From the NCBI RefSeq assembly GCF_007997135.1, contig NZ_VORU01000011.1, forward strand, positions 1 through 64,000: DNA of 64,000 bases, given 5' to 3'. The stretch's first letter is position 1. Every line of letters begins with the position of its first letter. The notes below the pieces were generated by a model. It saw only the letters and a program-made list of their open reading frames with translations, was not told the origin of the DNA and did no database searches. Below are positions 1-7,023 of this stretch, piece by piece. This stretch comes from Aequorivita lipolytica. Its GTDB lineage: Bacteria > Bacteroidota > Bacteroidia > Flavobacteriales > Flavobacteriaceae. The position numbers were made by a program, and so were the translations under genes.

Positions 1-127
1 CTTAAATATGGGGGTTTTCTTTAGCCTTCGTTATAATAAGGGATTGTTGGATGTTAACGACATCGATGGTTATAATGGGAAAAACCAAAACAATGTTTTT
101 CAAGTATCAGCGGGATATTCGTTTTAA
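1..127 (+). CDS. Outer-membrane beta-barrel protein, C-terminal fragment (gene enters from the left edge)
   Basis: An open frame runs from base 2 to a TAA at 125-127. Its end (FFSLRYNKGLLDVND, then NNVFQVSAGYSF) matches the end of the next gene (FFGLRYNFGILDIND, then NNVFQISVGYLF). It is therefore the last beta-strands of a PorT-like (OMP_b-brl_2) barrel and a tandem paralogue of the gene at 223-819. The start lies outside the window. A terminal aromatic residue is typical of outer-membrane barrels. Function beyond membership of the family is unknown. Confidence 0.75.
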   Translation, partial: LNMGVFFSLRYNKGLLDVNDIDGYNGKNQNNVFQVSAGYSF

Positions 128-150
128 ATTGATCAACACTATATTTTATA

Positions 151-179
151 AAAGCAGGAAATATGTTCCTGCTTTTTTT
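151..179 (+). terminator. Intrinsic terminator after the partial barrel gene
   Basis: A perfect 10-bp stem, AAAGCAGGAA (151-160) with TTCCTGCTTT (166-175), has a 5-nt loop and runs into T residues. It lies 24 bp after the TAA of the preceding gene. Confidence 0.85.
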
Positions 180-222
180 AATTATATTTATTCCGCAACA
201 CTGCCAATTTAATTAACGAATT

Positions 223-819
223 ATGAAGAACAAATTTTTTACATTTATTTTAATAGCTCTAATTTATAGCACGGCCAATTCTCAAAGTTTAAAATATGGT
301 TTAAAGGCTGGTATGAATATTTCAAAATTTAGTAGCAATACTAATGATCCCTATTCAGATTATAATGGACGGGTAGGTTTTCACTTAGGAGGTCTTCTTG
401 AAGTTCCTCTAAATGACAAATTTTCAATACAACCAGAGCTTCTTTGTTCCTTTCAAGGAGCGAATATTAATTATGGCGAAAGAAAATTTACGCTAAACTA
501 TTTACAGTTGCCTATTTTGGGAAAGTACTATATCATAAATGGGTTGAGTGCTGAGGCTGGGCCTGTTTTAGGTTATTTGATATCTGCAAAATATAATGCC
601 ACATTAACTAGTGAAGGTGGAAGAGAAACTGTTGATGTTACCGAAAATTATAAATCTATTGATGTAGGCCTTGGTTTAGGTGCTTCTTATAAATTGAAAT
701 CGGATTTATTTTTTGGGCTTCGATACAATTTTGGAATCTTAGATATAAATGATGATAGTGTTAAAGATTCAAAAATTAAGAACAATGTATTCCAAATATC
801 TGTGGGATATTTGTTCTAA
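223..819 (+). CDS. Outer-membrane beta-barrel protein (PorT-like family)
   Basis: The 198-residue protein has an N-terminal signal peptide (about residues 1-20, ending ANSQS). Repeated amphipathic strands follow, with the family pattern YGLKAGMNIS near the start and GLGLGASYKL plus FFGLRYNFGI near the end, and a terminal phenylalanine. These are features of the OMP_b-brl_2 (PF13568-type) barrels that are abundant in Bacteroidota. It is expected to be an outer-membrane protein; the ligand or role cannot be read from the sequence. It sits directly behind a paralogue whose 3' end is visible at the window edge, so the pair arose by tandem duplication. The start ATG at 223 is chosen because it gives an intact signal peptide. 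Confidence 0.85.
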   Translation: MKNKFFTFILIALIYSTANSQSLKYGLKAGMNISKFSSNTNDPYSDYNGRVGFHLGGLLEVPLNDKFSIQPELLCSFQGANINYGERKFTLNYLQLPILGKYYIINGLSAEAGPVLGYLISAKYNATLTSEGGRETVDVTENYKSIDVGLGLGASYKLKSDLFFGLRYNFGILDINDDSVKDSKIKNNVFQISVGYLF

Positions 820-846
820 AAAAAATTTTCTATTTTTAATTTCACA

Positions 847-854
847 TATATTTG
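847..854 (+). promoter_or_regulatory. Bacteroidota -7 promoter box for aroQ
   Basis: TATATTTG is an exact match to TAnnTTTG and ends only 4 nt before the aroQ ATG at 859. Transcription would begin at or next to the start codon, so the mRNA may be leaderless. No good -33 TTG at normal spacing was seen. Confidence 0.4.
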
Positions 855-858
855 AAAT

Positions 859-1287
859 ATGAAAATAATAATAATCAACGGCCCAAACCTAAATCTGCTT
901 GGCAGAAGGGAGAACAATATCTACGGAGACGAAACTTTTAATGATTTTTTTGAAAGGTTGCAAAAGAAATATGCCAACCAGGAAGTTTCCTATTTTCAAT
1001 CCAACATTGAAGGCGAATTGATCGATAAAATTCAAGAAGTGGGCTACAAATTTGATGGCATCATTTTGAATGCCGCTGCATACACACATACTTCCGTAGG
1101 TATTGCAGATGCTGTGAAAGCAATAACCACGCCTGTGGTGGAAGTTCATATTTCCAACACTTTTTCAAGAGAAGATTTTAGGCATAAAAGCTACATTTCG
1201 CCAAATGCAAAAGGGGTGATCGTTGGTTTTGGATTGCAGAGTTATGAGTTGGCGTTGCAGAGTTTTCTCAAAAAGAGTCAAGAATAA
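859..1287 (+). CDS. aroQ: 3-Dehydroquinate dehydratase, type II
   Basis: It catalyses the reversible dehydration of 3-dehydroquinate to 3-dehydroshikimate in the shikimate pathway, in the cytoplasm. The 142 residues match the usual length of the dodecameric type II enzyme. Visible motifs are NGPNLNLLG near residues 7-15, AAAYTHTSV near 72-80, EVHISN near 94-99 and the conserved arginine in EDFRHKSY. Another shikimate gene, aroB, lies 20 kb away and is not linked to it. The last codons (KSQE) already fall inside a heptameric repeat that continues past the stop. The -7 box almost touches the ATG, and no later ATG would keep the NGPNLN motif, so this start is firm. Confidence 0.97.
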   Translation: MKIIIINGPNLNLLGRRENNIYGDETFNDFFERLQKKYANQEVSYFQSNIEGELIDKIQEVGYKFDGIILNAAAYTHTSVGIADAVKAITTPVVEVHISNTFSREDFRHKSYISPNAKGVIVGFGLQSYELALQSFLKKSQE

Positions 1288-1323
1288 AGACCCAAGAACC
1301 AAGAGCAAAGAAAAAAGACATAA
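1275..1323. repeat. Heptameric tandem repeat overlapping the end of aroQ
   Basis: Seven 7-bp units of the form GAnnnAA are in register: GAGTCAA, GAATAAA, GACCCAA, GAACCAA, GAGCAAA, GAAAAAA, GACATAA. The first two include the last codons and the stop of aroQ. One of several period-7 arrays in the window. Confidence 0.7.
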
Positions 1324-1325
1324 AA

Positions 1326-1353
1326 AAAACCGCAAGAATATTGCGGTTTTATT
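1326..1353 (+). terminator. Intrinsic terminator after aroQ
   Basis: The perfect stem AAAACCGCAA (1326-1335) with TTGCGGTTTT (1341-1350) has a 5-nt loop. It has A runs before and T runs after, so it could work in both directions between the convergent genes aroQ and lpdA. Confidence 0.85.
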
Positions 1354-1358
1354 ATTTT

Positions 1359-1421
1359 GCCTAATGCCTAATGCCTAATGCCTAATGCCTAATGCCTAAT
1401 GCCTAATGCCTAATGCCTAAC
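1359..1421. repeat. (GCCTAAT)9 heptameric tandem repeat
   Basis: Eight perfect copies of GCCTAAT are followed by one GCCTAAC, ending 2 bp before the lpdA stop codon. This is the purest period-7 array in the window and is likely to vary in copy number by slippage. Confidence 0.97.
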
Positions 1422-1423
1422 AT

Positions 1424-2800
1424 CTATAAGTGAATAACTTCCCCATAAGCATCAGCAACGGCTTCCATTACTGCTTCGCTCATTGTAGGGTGTGGGTGGA
1501 TTGTTTTTAGCACTTCGTGGCCTGTGGTTTCTAGTTTTCTTCCTAAAACTGCCTCTGCAATCATATCGGTTACGCCAGCGCCAATCATGTGGCAGCCTAG
1601 CCATTCGCCGTATTTGGCATCAAAAATTACTTTTACAAAACCATCCTTTTCACCGGAAGCACTTGCTTTTCCGCTAGCAGAGAAAGGGAATTTTCCAACT
1701 TTAATTTCGTAGCCAGCTTCTTTTGCTTGCTTTTCAGTCATACCAACGCTTGCAATTTCTGGCGAAGCGTAGGTACAGCCTGGAATATTTCCATAGTCAA
1801 TAGGTTCTACGTGCAGACCTGCAATTTTTTCAACGCAAGTAATACCTTCGGCAGAAGCAACGTGGGCTAGGGCAGGACCAGGGGTTATATCTCCAATAGC
1901 ATAATAGCCAGGAATGTTTGTTTGGTACCAATCATTCACCATTATTTTTCCTTTATCGGTTACAATACCCACTTCTTCCAATCCAATGTTTTCAATGTTG
2001 GTAGCAATTCCAACAGCTGAAAGTACTATTTCAGCTTCAATGGTTTCTTCACCTTTTGCTGTTTTTACGGTTGCTTTTACCAATTTTCCGGAAGTATCCA
2101 ATTTTTCTACGGAAGAATTCGTCATTACTTTAATACCTGCTTTTTTGAAGGATCGCTCAAATTGTTTTGAAACGTCTTCATCTTCCAGAGGAACAAGGTT
2201 TGGTAAAAATTCAACTATAGTAACTTCTGTTCCCATAGAGTTATAGAAATGTGCGAACTCAACGCCAATAGCGCCACTGCCCACAACTATCATACTCTTG
2301 GGTTGTTTTTTTAGGGTCATTGCTTCGCGGTAGCCTATCACTTTCTTGCCGTCCTGTTTCAGGTTTGGCAATTCGCGGGAACGTGCTCCGGTTGCAATAA
2401 CTATATGGTCTGCGGAGTATTCCTTTCCGTCAACATCTATTTTTTTTCCAGGTTTAATTTTTCCGAAGCCATTGATGACGTCAATTTTGTTTTTCTTCAT
2501 TAAAAACTGAACGCCTTTGCTCATACCGTCGGCTACGTTGCGGCTACGGTCAACTACTTTTGTGAAGTCTTTATCAAACTCCTTTACTGTAAGGCCGTAA
2601 TCATCTGCGTGTTTTAGATAATCAAAAACCTGAGCACTCTTCAAAAGCGCTTTTGTAGGGATGCATCCCCAGTTTAGGCAAACGCCCCCAAGGCTTTCTT
2701 TTTCAATAATGGCGGTCTTTAAACCTAATTGTGAAGCCCTTATGGCAGTAACATAACCACCGGGACCGCTTCCTAAAACTATTACGTCGTATTTACTCAT
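1424..2800 (-). CDS. lpdA: Dihydrolipoyl dehydrogenase (E3)
   Basis: This FAD/NAD flavoprotein reoxidises dihydrolipoamide in 2-oxoacid dehydrogenase complexes and the glycine cleavage system. In order it shows the FAD Rossmann motif GSGPGGYVTA (residues 10-19), the redox disulfide GGVCLNWGC (Cys41/Cys46), the ATGAR motif, the NAD-binding GSGAIGVEFA, a second FAD motif (AIGD) and the C-terminal dimer-interface pair His437/Glu442 in HPHPTMSE. All catalytic residues are present and the 458 residues match the family. It is a single gene, not in an operon with E1/E2 here, so it probably serves several complexes. Its 3' end abuts the (GCCTAAT)9 array and its 5' side holds another heptameric array. 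Confidence 0.97.
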   Translation of the reverse strand: MSKYDVIVLGSGPGGYVTAIRASQLGLKTAIIEKESLGGVCLNWGCIPTKALLKSAQVFDYLKHADDYGLTVKEFDKDFTKVVDRSRNVADGMSKGVQFLMKKNKIDVINGFGKIKPGKKIDVDGKEYSADHIVIATGARSRELPNLKQDGKKVIGYREAMTLKKQPKSMIVVGSGAIGVEFAHFYNSMGTEVTIVEFLPNLVPLEDEDVSKQFERSFKKAGIKVMTNSSVEKLDTSGKLVKATVKTAKGEETIEAEIVLSAVGIATNIENIGLEEVGIVTDKGKIMVNDWYQTNIPGYYAIGDITPGPALAHVASAEGITCVEKIAGLHVEPIDYGNIPGCTYASPEIASVGMTEKQAKEAGYEIKVGKFPFSASGKASASGEKDGFVKVIFDAKYGEWLGCHMIGAGVTDMIAEAVLGRKLETTGHEVLKTIHPHPTMSEAVMEAVADAYGEVIHL

Positions 2801-2857
2801 TACTTAATTTTATGTATATTTTTATTGAAGCAACGAATTTACGAAATACTAAAGGAA

Positions 2858-2934
2858 AAATTCCAAATAACAAATTAGAAATGTGAAATTAGAAATGTGA
2901 AATTAGAAATCACAAATTCCAAATTCCAAATAAC
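2858..2934. repeat. Eleven-unit heptameric array (AAATnnn)
   Basis: The units are in perfect 7-bp register: AAATTCC, AAATAAC, three AAATTAG alternating with two AAATGTG, AAATCAC, two AAATTCC and AAATAAC. It fills much of the gap between msrB and lpdA. AAAT is constant and the last three bases vary, so this is not one simple unit copied. Confidence 0.9.
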
Positions 2935-2956
2935 TTCCAAAACGGAAAAATTAATA

Positions 2957-3003
2957 AAAAAACCAAAAATCCAAGGGGCGCTCCTTTGGATTTTTGGTTT
3001 TTA
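2957..3003 (-). terminator. Intrinsic terminator after the msrB pair
   Basis: A long hairpin has arms AACCAAAAATCCAA (2961-2974) and TTGGATTTTTGGTT (about 2986-2999), with a GC-rich apex. On the minus strand it is followed by a T-rich run, downstream of the msrB stop at 3051. Confidence 0.7.
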
Positions 3004-3013
3004 AGTTTTGTTA

Positions 3014-3048
3014 TTTATTTGGAACTTGGTGCTTGAAATTTGAAATTT
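3014..3048. repeat. Heptameric array just after msrB
   Basis: Five 7-bp units each end in TT: TTTATTT, GGAACTT, GGTGCTT, GAAATTT, GAAATTT. The array ends 2 bp from the msrB stop codon at 3051. Confidence 0.65.
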
Positions 3049-3050
3049 CT

Positions 3051-3461
3051 TTATTCGTTGTTTTTCTCAAATCCCAACGAAAGCGAATTTACACAATACC
3101 GCTGTCCAGTTTCTGTTGGGCCGTCATTAAAGATGTGCCCTAAATGGCTTCCGCAGTTGGAACAAAGAATTTCTGTACGCATCATTTCGAGGGTAGTGTC
3201 TTTAATATATTCAACAGCACCTTCAATTGAATCATCAAAAGAAGGCCATCCACAACTGCTCTCAAATTTGTTGTTGCTTTTGAAAAGGGGTGTGTGGCAA
3301 GCACCACAAACGTATGTGCCATCTTCAAAAGTTAGATTGTACTCTCCAGTTCTGGGAAACTCTGTACCTTTTTCACGAAGAATGTGGTAACGTTTGTCGC
3401 CTAACTCTTCGCGCCATTCAGCTTCAGATTTTTTTACGGGATATTTATTTGGACTCTCCAT
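3051..3461 (-). CDS. msrB: Peptide-methionine (R)-S-oxide reductase, cytoplasmic form
   Basis: It reduces methionine-R-sulfoxide in proteins. The 136 residues have no signal peptide. The structural zinc site is visible as CGAC (Cys52/Cys55) and CSNC (Cys100/Cys103). The catalytic cysteine is Cys123 in RYCVNS and a probable resolving cysteine is Cys70 in ESSCGWPSF. Its start lies inside the end of the upstream msrB-like gene (17-bp overlap), so the two are co-transcribed and probably translationally coupled. The pair would repair oxidised methionine on both sides of the inner membrane. Confidence 0.95.
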   Translation of the reverse strand: MESPNKYPVKKSEAEWREELGDKRYHILREKGTEFPRTGEYNLTFEDGTYVCGACHTPLFKSNNKFESSCGWPSFDDSIEGAVEYIKDTTLEMMRTEILCSNCGSHLGHIFNDGPTETGQRYCVNSLSLGFEKNNE

Positions 3462-3948
3462 TATCGGGAATAAAATTTAGTGCAACGCCGTTTATACAAT
3501 GTCTTTTGCCAGTGGTTTCTTTTGGTCCATCGTCAAATTCGTGGCCCAAGTGCCCGCCACAGGTGGCACAATGCTCTTCAGTTCTTGTATAGCCAAGTTT
3601 ATTATCGGTTGAGAACGCTACGTTTCCTTCAATTACGCGATCAAAGCTTGGCCATCCCGTTCCGCTTTCAAATTTATGTTCGCTTTCATAAAGCGGTGTT
3701 CCGCAAGCAGCACATACGTATGTTCCTTGTTTGTGATTATCATTCAGCGGGCTGGAGAAGGCGCGTTCTGTTCCTTCCTGGCGCATAACGTTATAGGCTT
3801 CTGGTGAAAGCTGTGCTTTCCATTCAGCATCGGTTTTAGTAATCTCAAAAGTTTGTTGTTTTGTTTCCTTACTTTTTTGTGCAGGAGAGTTACAACTGAT
3901 CAGGAAAGTACTCAATATAATAAGTGTGCTTAAAATTTTCATTCTCAA
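3445..3948 (-). CDS. msrB: Peptide-methionine (R)-S-oxide reductase, lipoprotein form
   Basis: This second MsrB is exported: a lipoprotein signal ends at Cys19 (FLISCN). A roughly 20-residue linker leads to an MsrB domain with both zinc pairs (Cys79/Cys82 and Cys127/Cys130) and the catalytic Cys151 in RHCIN. The position equivalent to the resolving Cys70 of its neighbour is threonine (ESGTGWPSF), so it probably regenerates differently. It is first in a two-gene operon and overlaps the cytoplasmic msrB by 17 bp. The start is MRMK or MK two codons later; both keep the signal. Envelope repair of oxidised methionine is inferred from the signal peptide. Confidence 0.93.
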   Translation of the reverse strand: MRMKILSTLIILSTFLISCNSPAQKSKETKQQTFEITKTDAEWKAQLSPEAYNVMRQEGTERAFSSPLNDNHKQGTYVCAACGTPLYESEHKFESGTGWPSFDRVIEGNVAFSTDNKLGYTRTEEHCATCGGHLGHEFDDGPKETTGKRHCINGVALNFIPDNGESK

Positions 3949-3999
3949 TTATTTAATTATTAGAAATGTTTCAAATGCGCTTTGCTTAATCATTTCATA

Positions 4000-4530
4000 T
4001 TAAAGTTCTATTTTTTCAATTTGTGAATTTTCTATCTGCATCATTTCCAAAACATCTTTCATTGAAGGATTGGTTCTTGCAAATTCGGCAGGAACCACTG
4101 CAATTCTAAAGATTTGGTTGGTCACATCCTCAGGAGCAATGTTGGTTAAATCAAAATTGCCTTCAATTGTAAACTGAACACTAACGAATGTATGGTTGAA
4201 ATTATATTGGAAAGTATCTCCAGTTCCATCTTGATAGAAAACATTTTGAGGTAATTGGGTCCAAACATCGGCCGGTGGATTTACGGTGGTATCTTGCCCC
4301 GATAAACGATAAGCCAATACAACATCACTTTCAAAAACATCAAATGGATATGAATATACTGGGCTAAAATAGATGTTAGCCGGATAATCATCGTAACTGA
4401 AATTAGGGCTAACTTCAAAAACCTGCCCTAAGAAAGAAGTGCCATCCAGTCCCGGAGGTCCCGGATCGCCTTCGCAGGAAGTGAATAATATGGTTGAAGA
4501 AAGTGCTAAAAAAAGAAATATATTTTTCAT
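4000..4530 (-). CDS. Lipoprotein with a collagen-like GPPG start, function unknown
   Basis: The 176 residues begin with a lipoprotein signal ending at Cys19 (FTSCEGD). A short glycine-proline segment follows (GDPGPPGLDG), as in other Bacteroidota lipoproteins that have a collagen-like tether after the lipid anchor. The rest is acidic and beta-rich with no motif I recognise. It is a single gene between the msrB pair and the M48 peptidase gene, which is divergent. Surface or periplasmic location is inferred; the function is not known. Confidence 0.7.
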   Translation of the reverse strand: MKNIFLFLALSSTILFTSCEGDPGPPGLDGTSFLGQVFEVSPNFSYDDYPANIYFSPVYSYPFDVFESDVVLAYRLSGQDTTVNPPADVWTQLPQNVFYQDGTGDTFQYNFNHTFVSVQFTIEGNFDLTNIAPEDVTNQIFRIAVVPAEFARTNPSMKDVLEMMQIENSQIEKIEL

Positions 4531-4739
4531 AATAAGTATTTTAAGATTACAACTTTAAGGTATTCAAAAGTCGTTCCAACTTTTAAAAGTGCATAAATTT
4601 AAAGGCTTCCATTGCATATCACTATTAAAGAAACATTAAAGTTTATAGTTAATTTTTTTGAAAATTCAATTTTAGAAAAATTTTGGGAGAATACTAATTT
4701 TATATTTCTAATTTTAACATTTAAACTAAACCATAGTAT

Positions 4740-5561
4740 ATGAAACTTAAGAAATCACTTTCCATATTATTATTAGGAGTGCTAGTAGTTGCCTGTAGTA
4801 CCAATCCGTTTACTGGGAAACAAACTTTAGCATTGGTTCCAAATTCACAGATCTTACCGATGGCTTTTCAGCAATACAATGAGTTTTTGTCTGAAAACAA
4901 AGTGGTAACGGGAACGGCCGAAGCGAATATGGTAAAGAATGTTGGACAAAAAATAGCTTCAGCAGCGGAAAGATATTTAACTGCGAATGGATACGCGGGC
5001 TATTTAACGGAATATCGTTGGGAATACAACCTGGTGAACAGTCCAGAAGTTAATGCTTGGTGTATGCCCGGCGGAAAAATTGTGGTTTATACTGGTATTT
5101 TGCCAATAACGAAGGATGAAGCCGGTTTAGCAGCAGTTATGGGTCATGAAGTTGCCCACGCACTTGCCAATCACGGACAACAACGCATGAGTGCGGGCCA
5201 ATTACAGCAACTGGGAGCAGTTGCGGGAAATATTGCATTGAGCGGTGACGCTCAAAACCAACAAATTTTTAATACAGCTTATGGATTGGGTTCAAACCTT
5301 GGGGTTATGTTACCATTTAGTAGAAGCCATGAAATAGAGGCAGACCATATTGGACTTATATTAATGGCAATAGCTGGTTATGATCCAATTGTTTCAGCAG
5401 AATTATGGCAACGTATGCAAGCACAGGAAAGTGGCAATAAGCCACCAGAATTTTTAAGCACACACCCTTCCAGTGCAACCAGAATACAAAATATTCGAAC
5501 CTGGGCACCTGAAGCTAGAGCAGAAGCCAGAAAGTTTGGTGTTACTACTTTTAAGAAGTAA
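4740..5561 (+). CDS. M48-family zinc metallopeptidase, lipoprotein (LoiP/BepA-like)
   Basis: The 273 residues begin with a lipoprotein signal ending at Cys19 (VVACST). The zinc protease motif HEVAH lies at His136-His140, with the third ligand region EIEAD near Glu200 and the conserved C-terminal block STHPSSATRIQNI. This is the single-domain M48 arrangement of periplasmic quality-control proteases such as E. coli LoiP and the protease part of BepA, which act on outer-membrane proteins. It lacks the BepA TPR domain. The substrate is unknown. It has its own terminator downstream. Confidence 0.93.
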   Translation: MKLKKSLSILLLGVLVVACSTNPFTGKQTLALVPNSQILPMAFQQYNEFLSENKVVTGTAEANMVKNVGQKIASAAERYLTANGYAGYLTEYRWEYNLVNSPEVNAWCMPGGKIVVYTGILPITKDEAGLAAVMGHEVAHALANHGQQRMSAGQLQQLGAVAGNIALSGDAQNQQIFNTAYGLGSNLGVMLPFSRSHEIEADHIGLILMAIAGYDPIVSAELWQRMQAQESGNKPPEFLSTHPSSATRIQNIRTWAPEARAEARKFGVTTFKK

Positions 5562-5594
5562 AATAAGCGAAATAAATATTTAATTGAAAATTTT

Positions 5595-5622
5595 AAAATC
5601 CCACTTTGAGTGGGATTTTTTA
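5595..5622 (+). terminator. Intrinsic terminator after the M48 gene
   Basis: Perfect 11-bp stem AAAATCCCACT (5595-5605) with AGTGGGATTTT (5609-5619), 3-nt loop, then T residues. Confidence 0.88.
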
Positions 5623-5655
5623 TTAGTTTAGTAACCTTAAAACTAAATCATCACT

Positions 5656-6975
5656 ATGCCCAACTTACTTAAAGGAAGTAAAAAACTGCTAAATGCTTGG
5701 GCTTTTTACGATTGGGCAAACTCGGTTTATAGCTTGGTAATTGCATCAGCTATTTTTCCTATTTATTATCAGGCACTTTTTAAAGTTGCCGATATAACAA
5801 CGATTTCAATTTTTGGAGGGGCAATACGAAGCACACCTTTAATTAGTTATACCACTGCGGCAGCCTTTTTATTGGTTGCATTTATTTCGCCTTTACTTTC
5901 GGGGATCGCCGATTACGTTGGAAATAAGAAGAATTTTATGAAATTCTTCTGCTATTTGGGAGCGCTGTCATGTATGGGGCTTTATTTTTTCAGCCTAGAA
6001 AATATTCACATTAGTTTGCTATTCTATTTTTTTGGATTGGTAGGCTTTTGGGGAAGTCTTGTTTTTTACAATTCCTATTTACCCGATGTTGCATTTCCAG
6101 AACAGCAAGATAGAGTTAGCGCCCGGGGATATTCTATGGGTTATATAGGAAGCGTGATTTTATTGCTTTTCAATTTAGGGATGGTTATGTTTCCCAAATA
6201 TTTCGGTTTTGGTGAGGAGGAGGGAGCTAGCATGCAGGCAATGCGCTGGTCCTTTGTTACCGTCGGGATTTGGTGGATTCTTTTTAGTCAATATTCTTTT
6301 TATTTTCTTCCGAAGGGAAACAAAAGCGAAAAAAAGGTAACCGCTAAAATACTTTTGAACGGTTTCAGGGAATTAAAAAGTGTTTACAGTTCCCTTTCAG
6401 AGAATATTCAGTTAAAGAGATTTTTGGCGGCGTTTTTTGTTTACAGCATGGCTGTGCAAACCGTAATGCTCGTTGCCACCTATTTTGGCGAACAGGAAAT
6501 TGATTGGGGCGGTGATGATGCAAAACTTTTGGGATTGATTGTAAGTATTTTGATCATTCAATTAGTAGCGGTAATTGGGGCTGTTTTAACCTCACGTGCT
6601 TCAGAGAAATTCGGAAATATCCCCGTACTAATCGTAATAAATATTATTTGGGTGGGTATTTGTATCGTGGCGTTTTTTATTGAAATTCCCATTCAATTTT
6701 ACATTACTGCAGGGTTTGTAGGTTTGGTAATGGGAGGGATACAATCACTTTCGCGCTCAACCTATTCAAAATTTTTGCCAGAAACCAAAGACACCACTTC
6801 CTATTTCAGCTTTTATGATGTTGCTGAAAAAATAGGAATCGTAATAGGAATGCTTATTTATGGGTTTATTGATCAGATAACAGGAAGTATGCGTAACTCA
6901 ATCTTGTTTCTTATAATATTTTTTATAACCGGTGTATTTTTATTATTAAGAGTGCCAAGAAATAAAAACCATTAA
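5656..6975 (+). CDS. UMF1-family MFS transporter (Atg22-like)
   Basis: The 439-residue protein is strongly hydrophobic, with about 12 predicted membrane spans. The N-terminal signature NAWAFYDWANSVYS is diagnostic of the UMF1/Atg22-like branch of the major facilitator superfamily, and a conserved GGIQSLSRSTYSKFLP loop lies near residue 360. Fungal Atg22 exports amino acids from the vacuole; bacterial members have no firmly assigned substrate. It is in the same orientation as the following lipoprotein gene, with a 48-bp gap, so co-transcription is possible. Confidence 0.9.
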   Translation: MPNLLKGSKKLLNAWAFYDWANSVYSLVIASAIFPIYYQALFKVADITTISIFGGAIRSTPLISYTTAAAFLLVAFISPLLSGIADYVGNKKNFMKFFCYLGALSCMGLYFFSLENIHISLLFYFFGLVGFWGSLVFYNSYLPDVAFPEQQDRVSARGYSMGYIGSVILLLFNLGMVMFPKYFGFGEEEGASMQAMRWSFVTVGIWWILFSQYSFYFLPKGNKSEKKVTAKILLNGFRELKSVYSSLSENIQLKRFLAAFFVYSMAVQTVMLVATYFGEQEIDWGGDDAKLLGLIVSILIIQLVAVIGAVLTSRASEKFGNIPVLIVINIIWVGICIVAFFIEIPIQFYITAGFVGLVMGGIQSLSRSTYSKFLPETKDTTSYFSFYDVAEKIGIVIGMLIYGFIDQITGSMRNSILFLIIFFITGVFLLLRVPRNKNH

Positions 6976-7023
6976 ACAATTTTTGTTTAAGTTTGCGTTT
7001 ACTACCTACAAAACTACTTATTT

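Noticed and set aside
1359-1421. Tandem GCCTAAT units considered as a CRISPR or telomere-like array
   Set aside because: There are no spacers and the unit is only 7 bp; it fits the heptameric repeat class.
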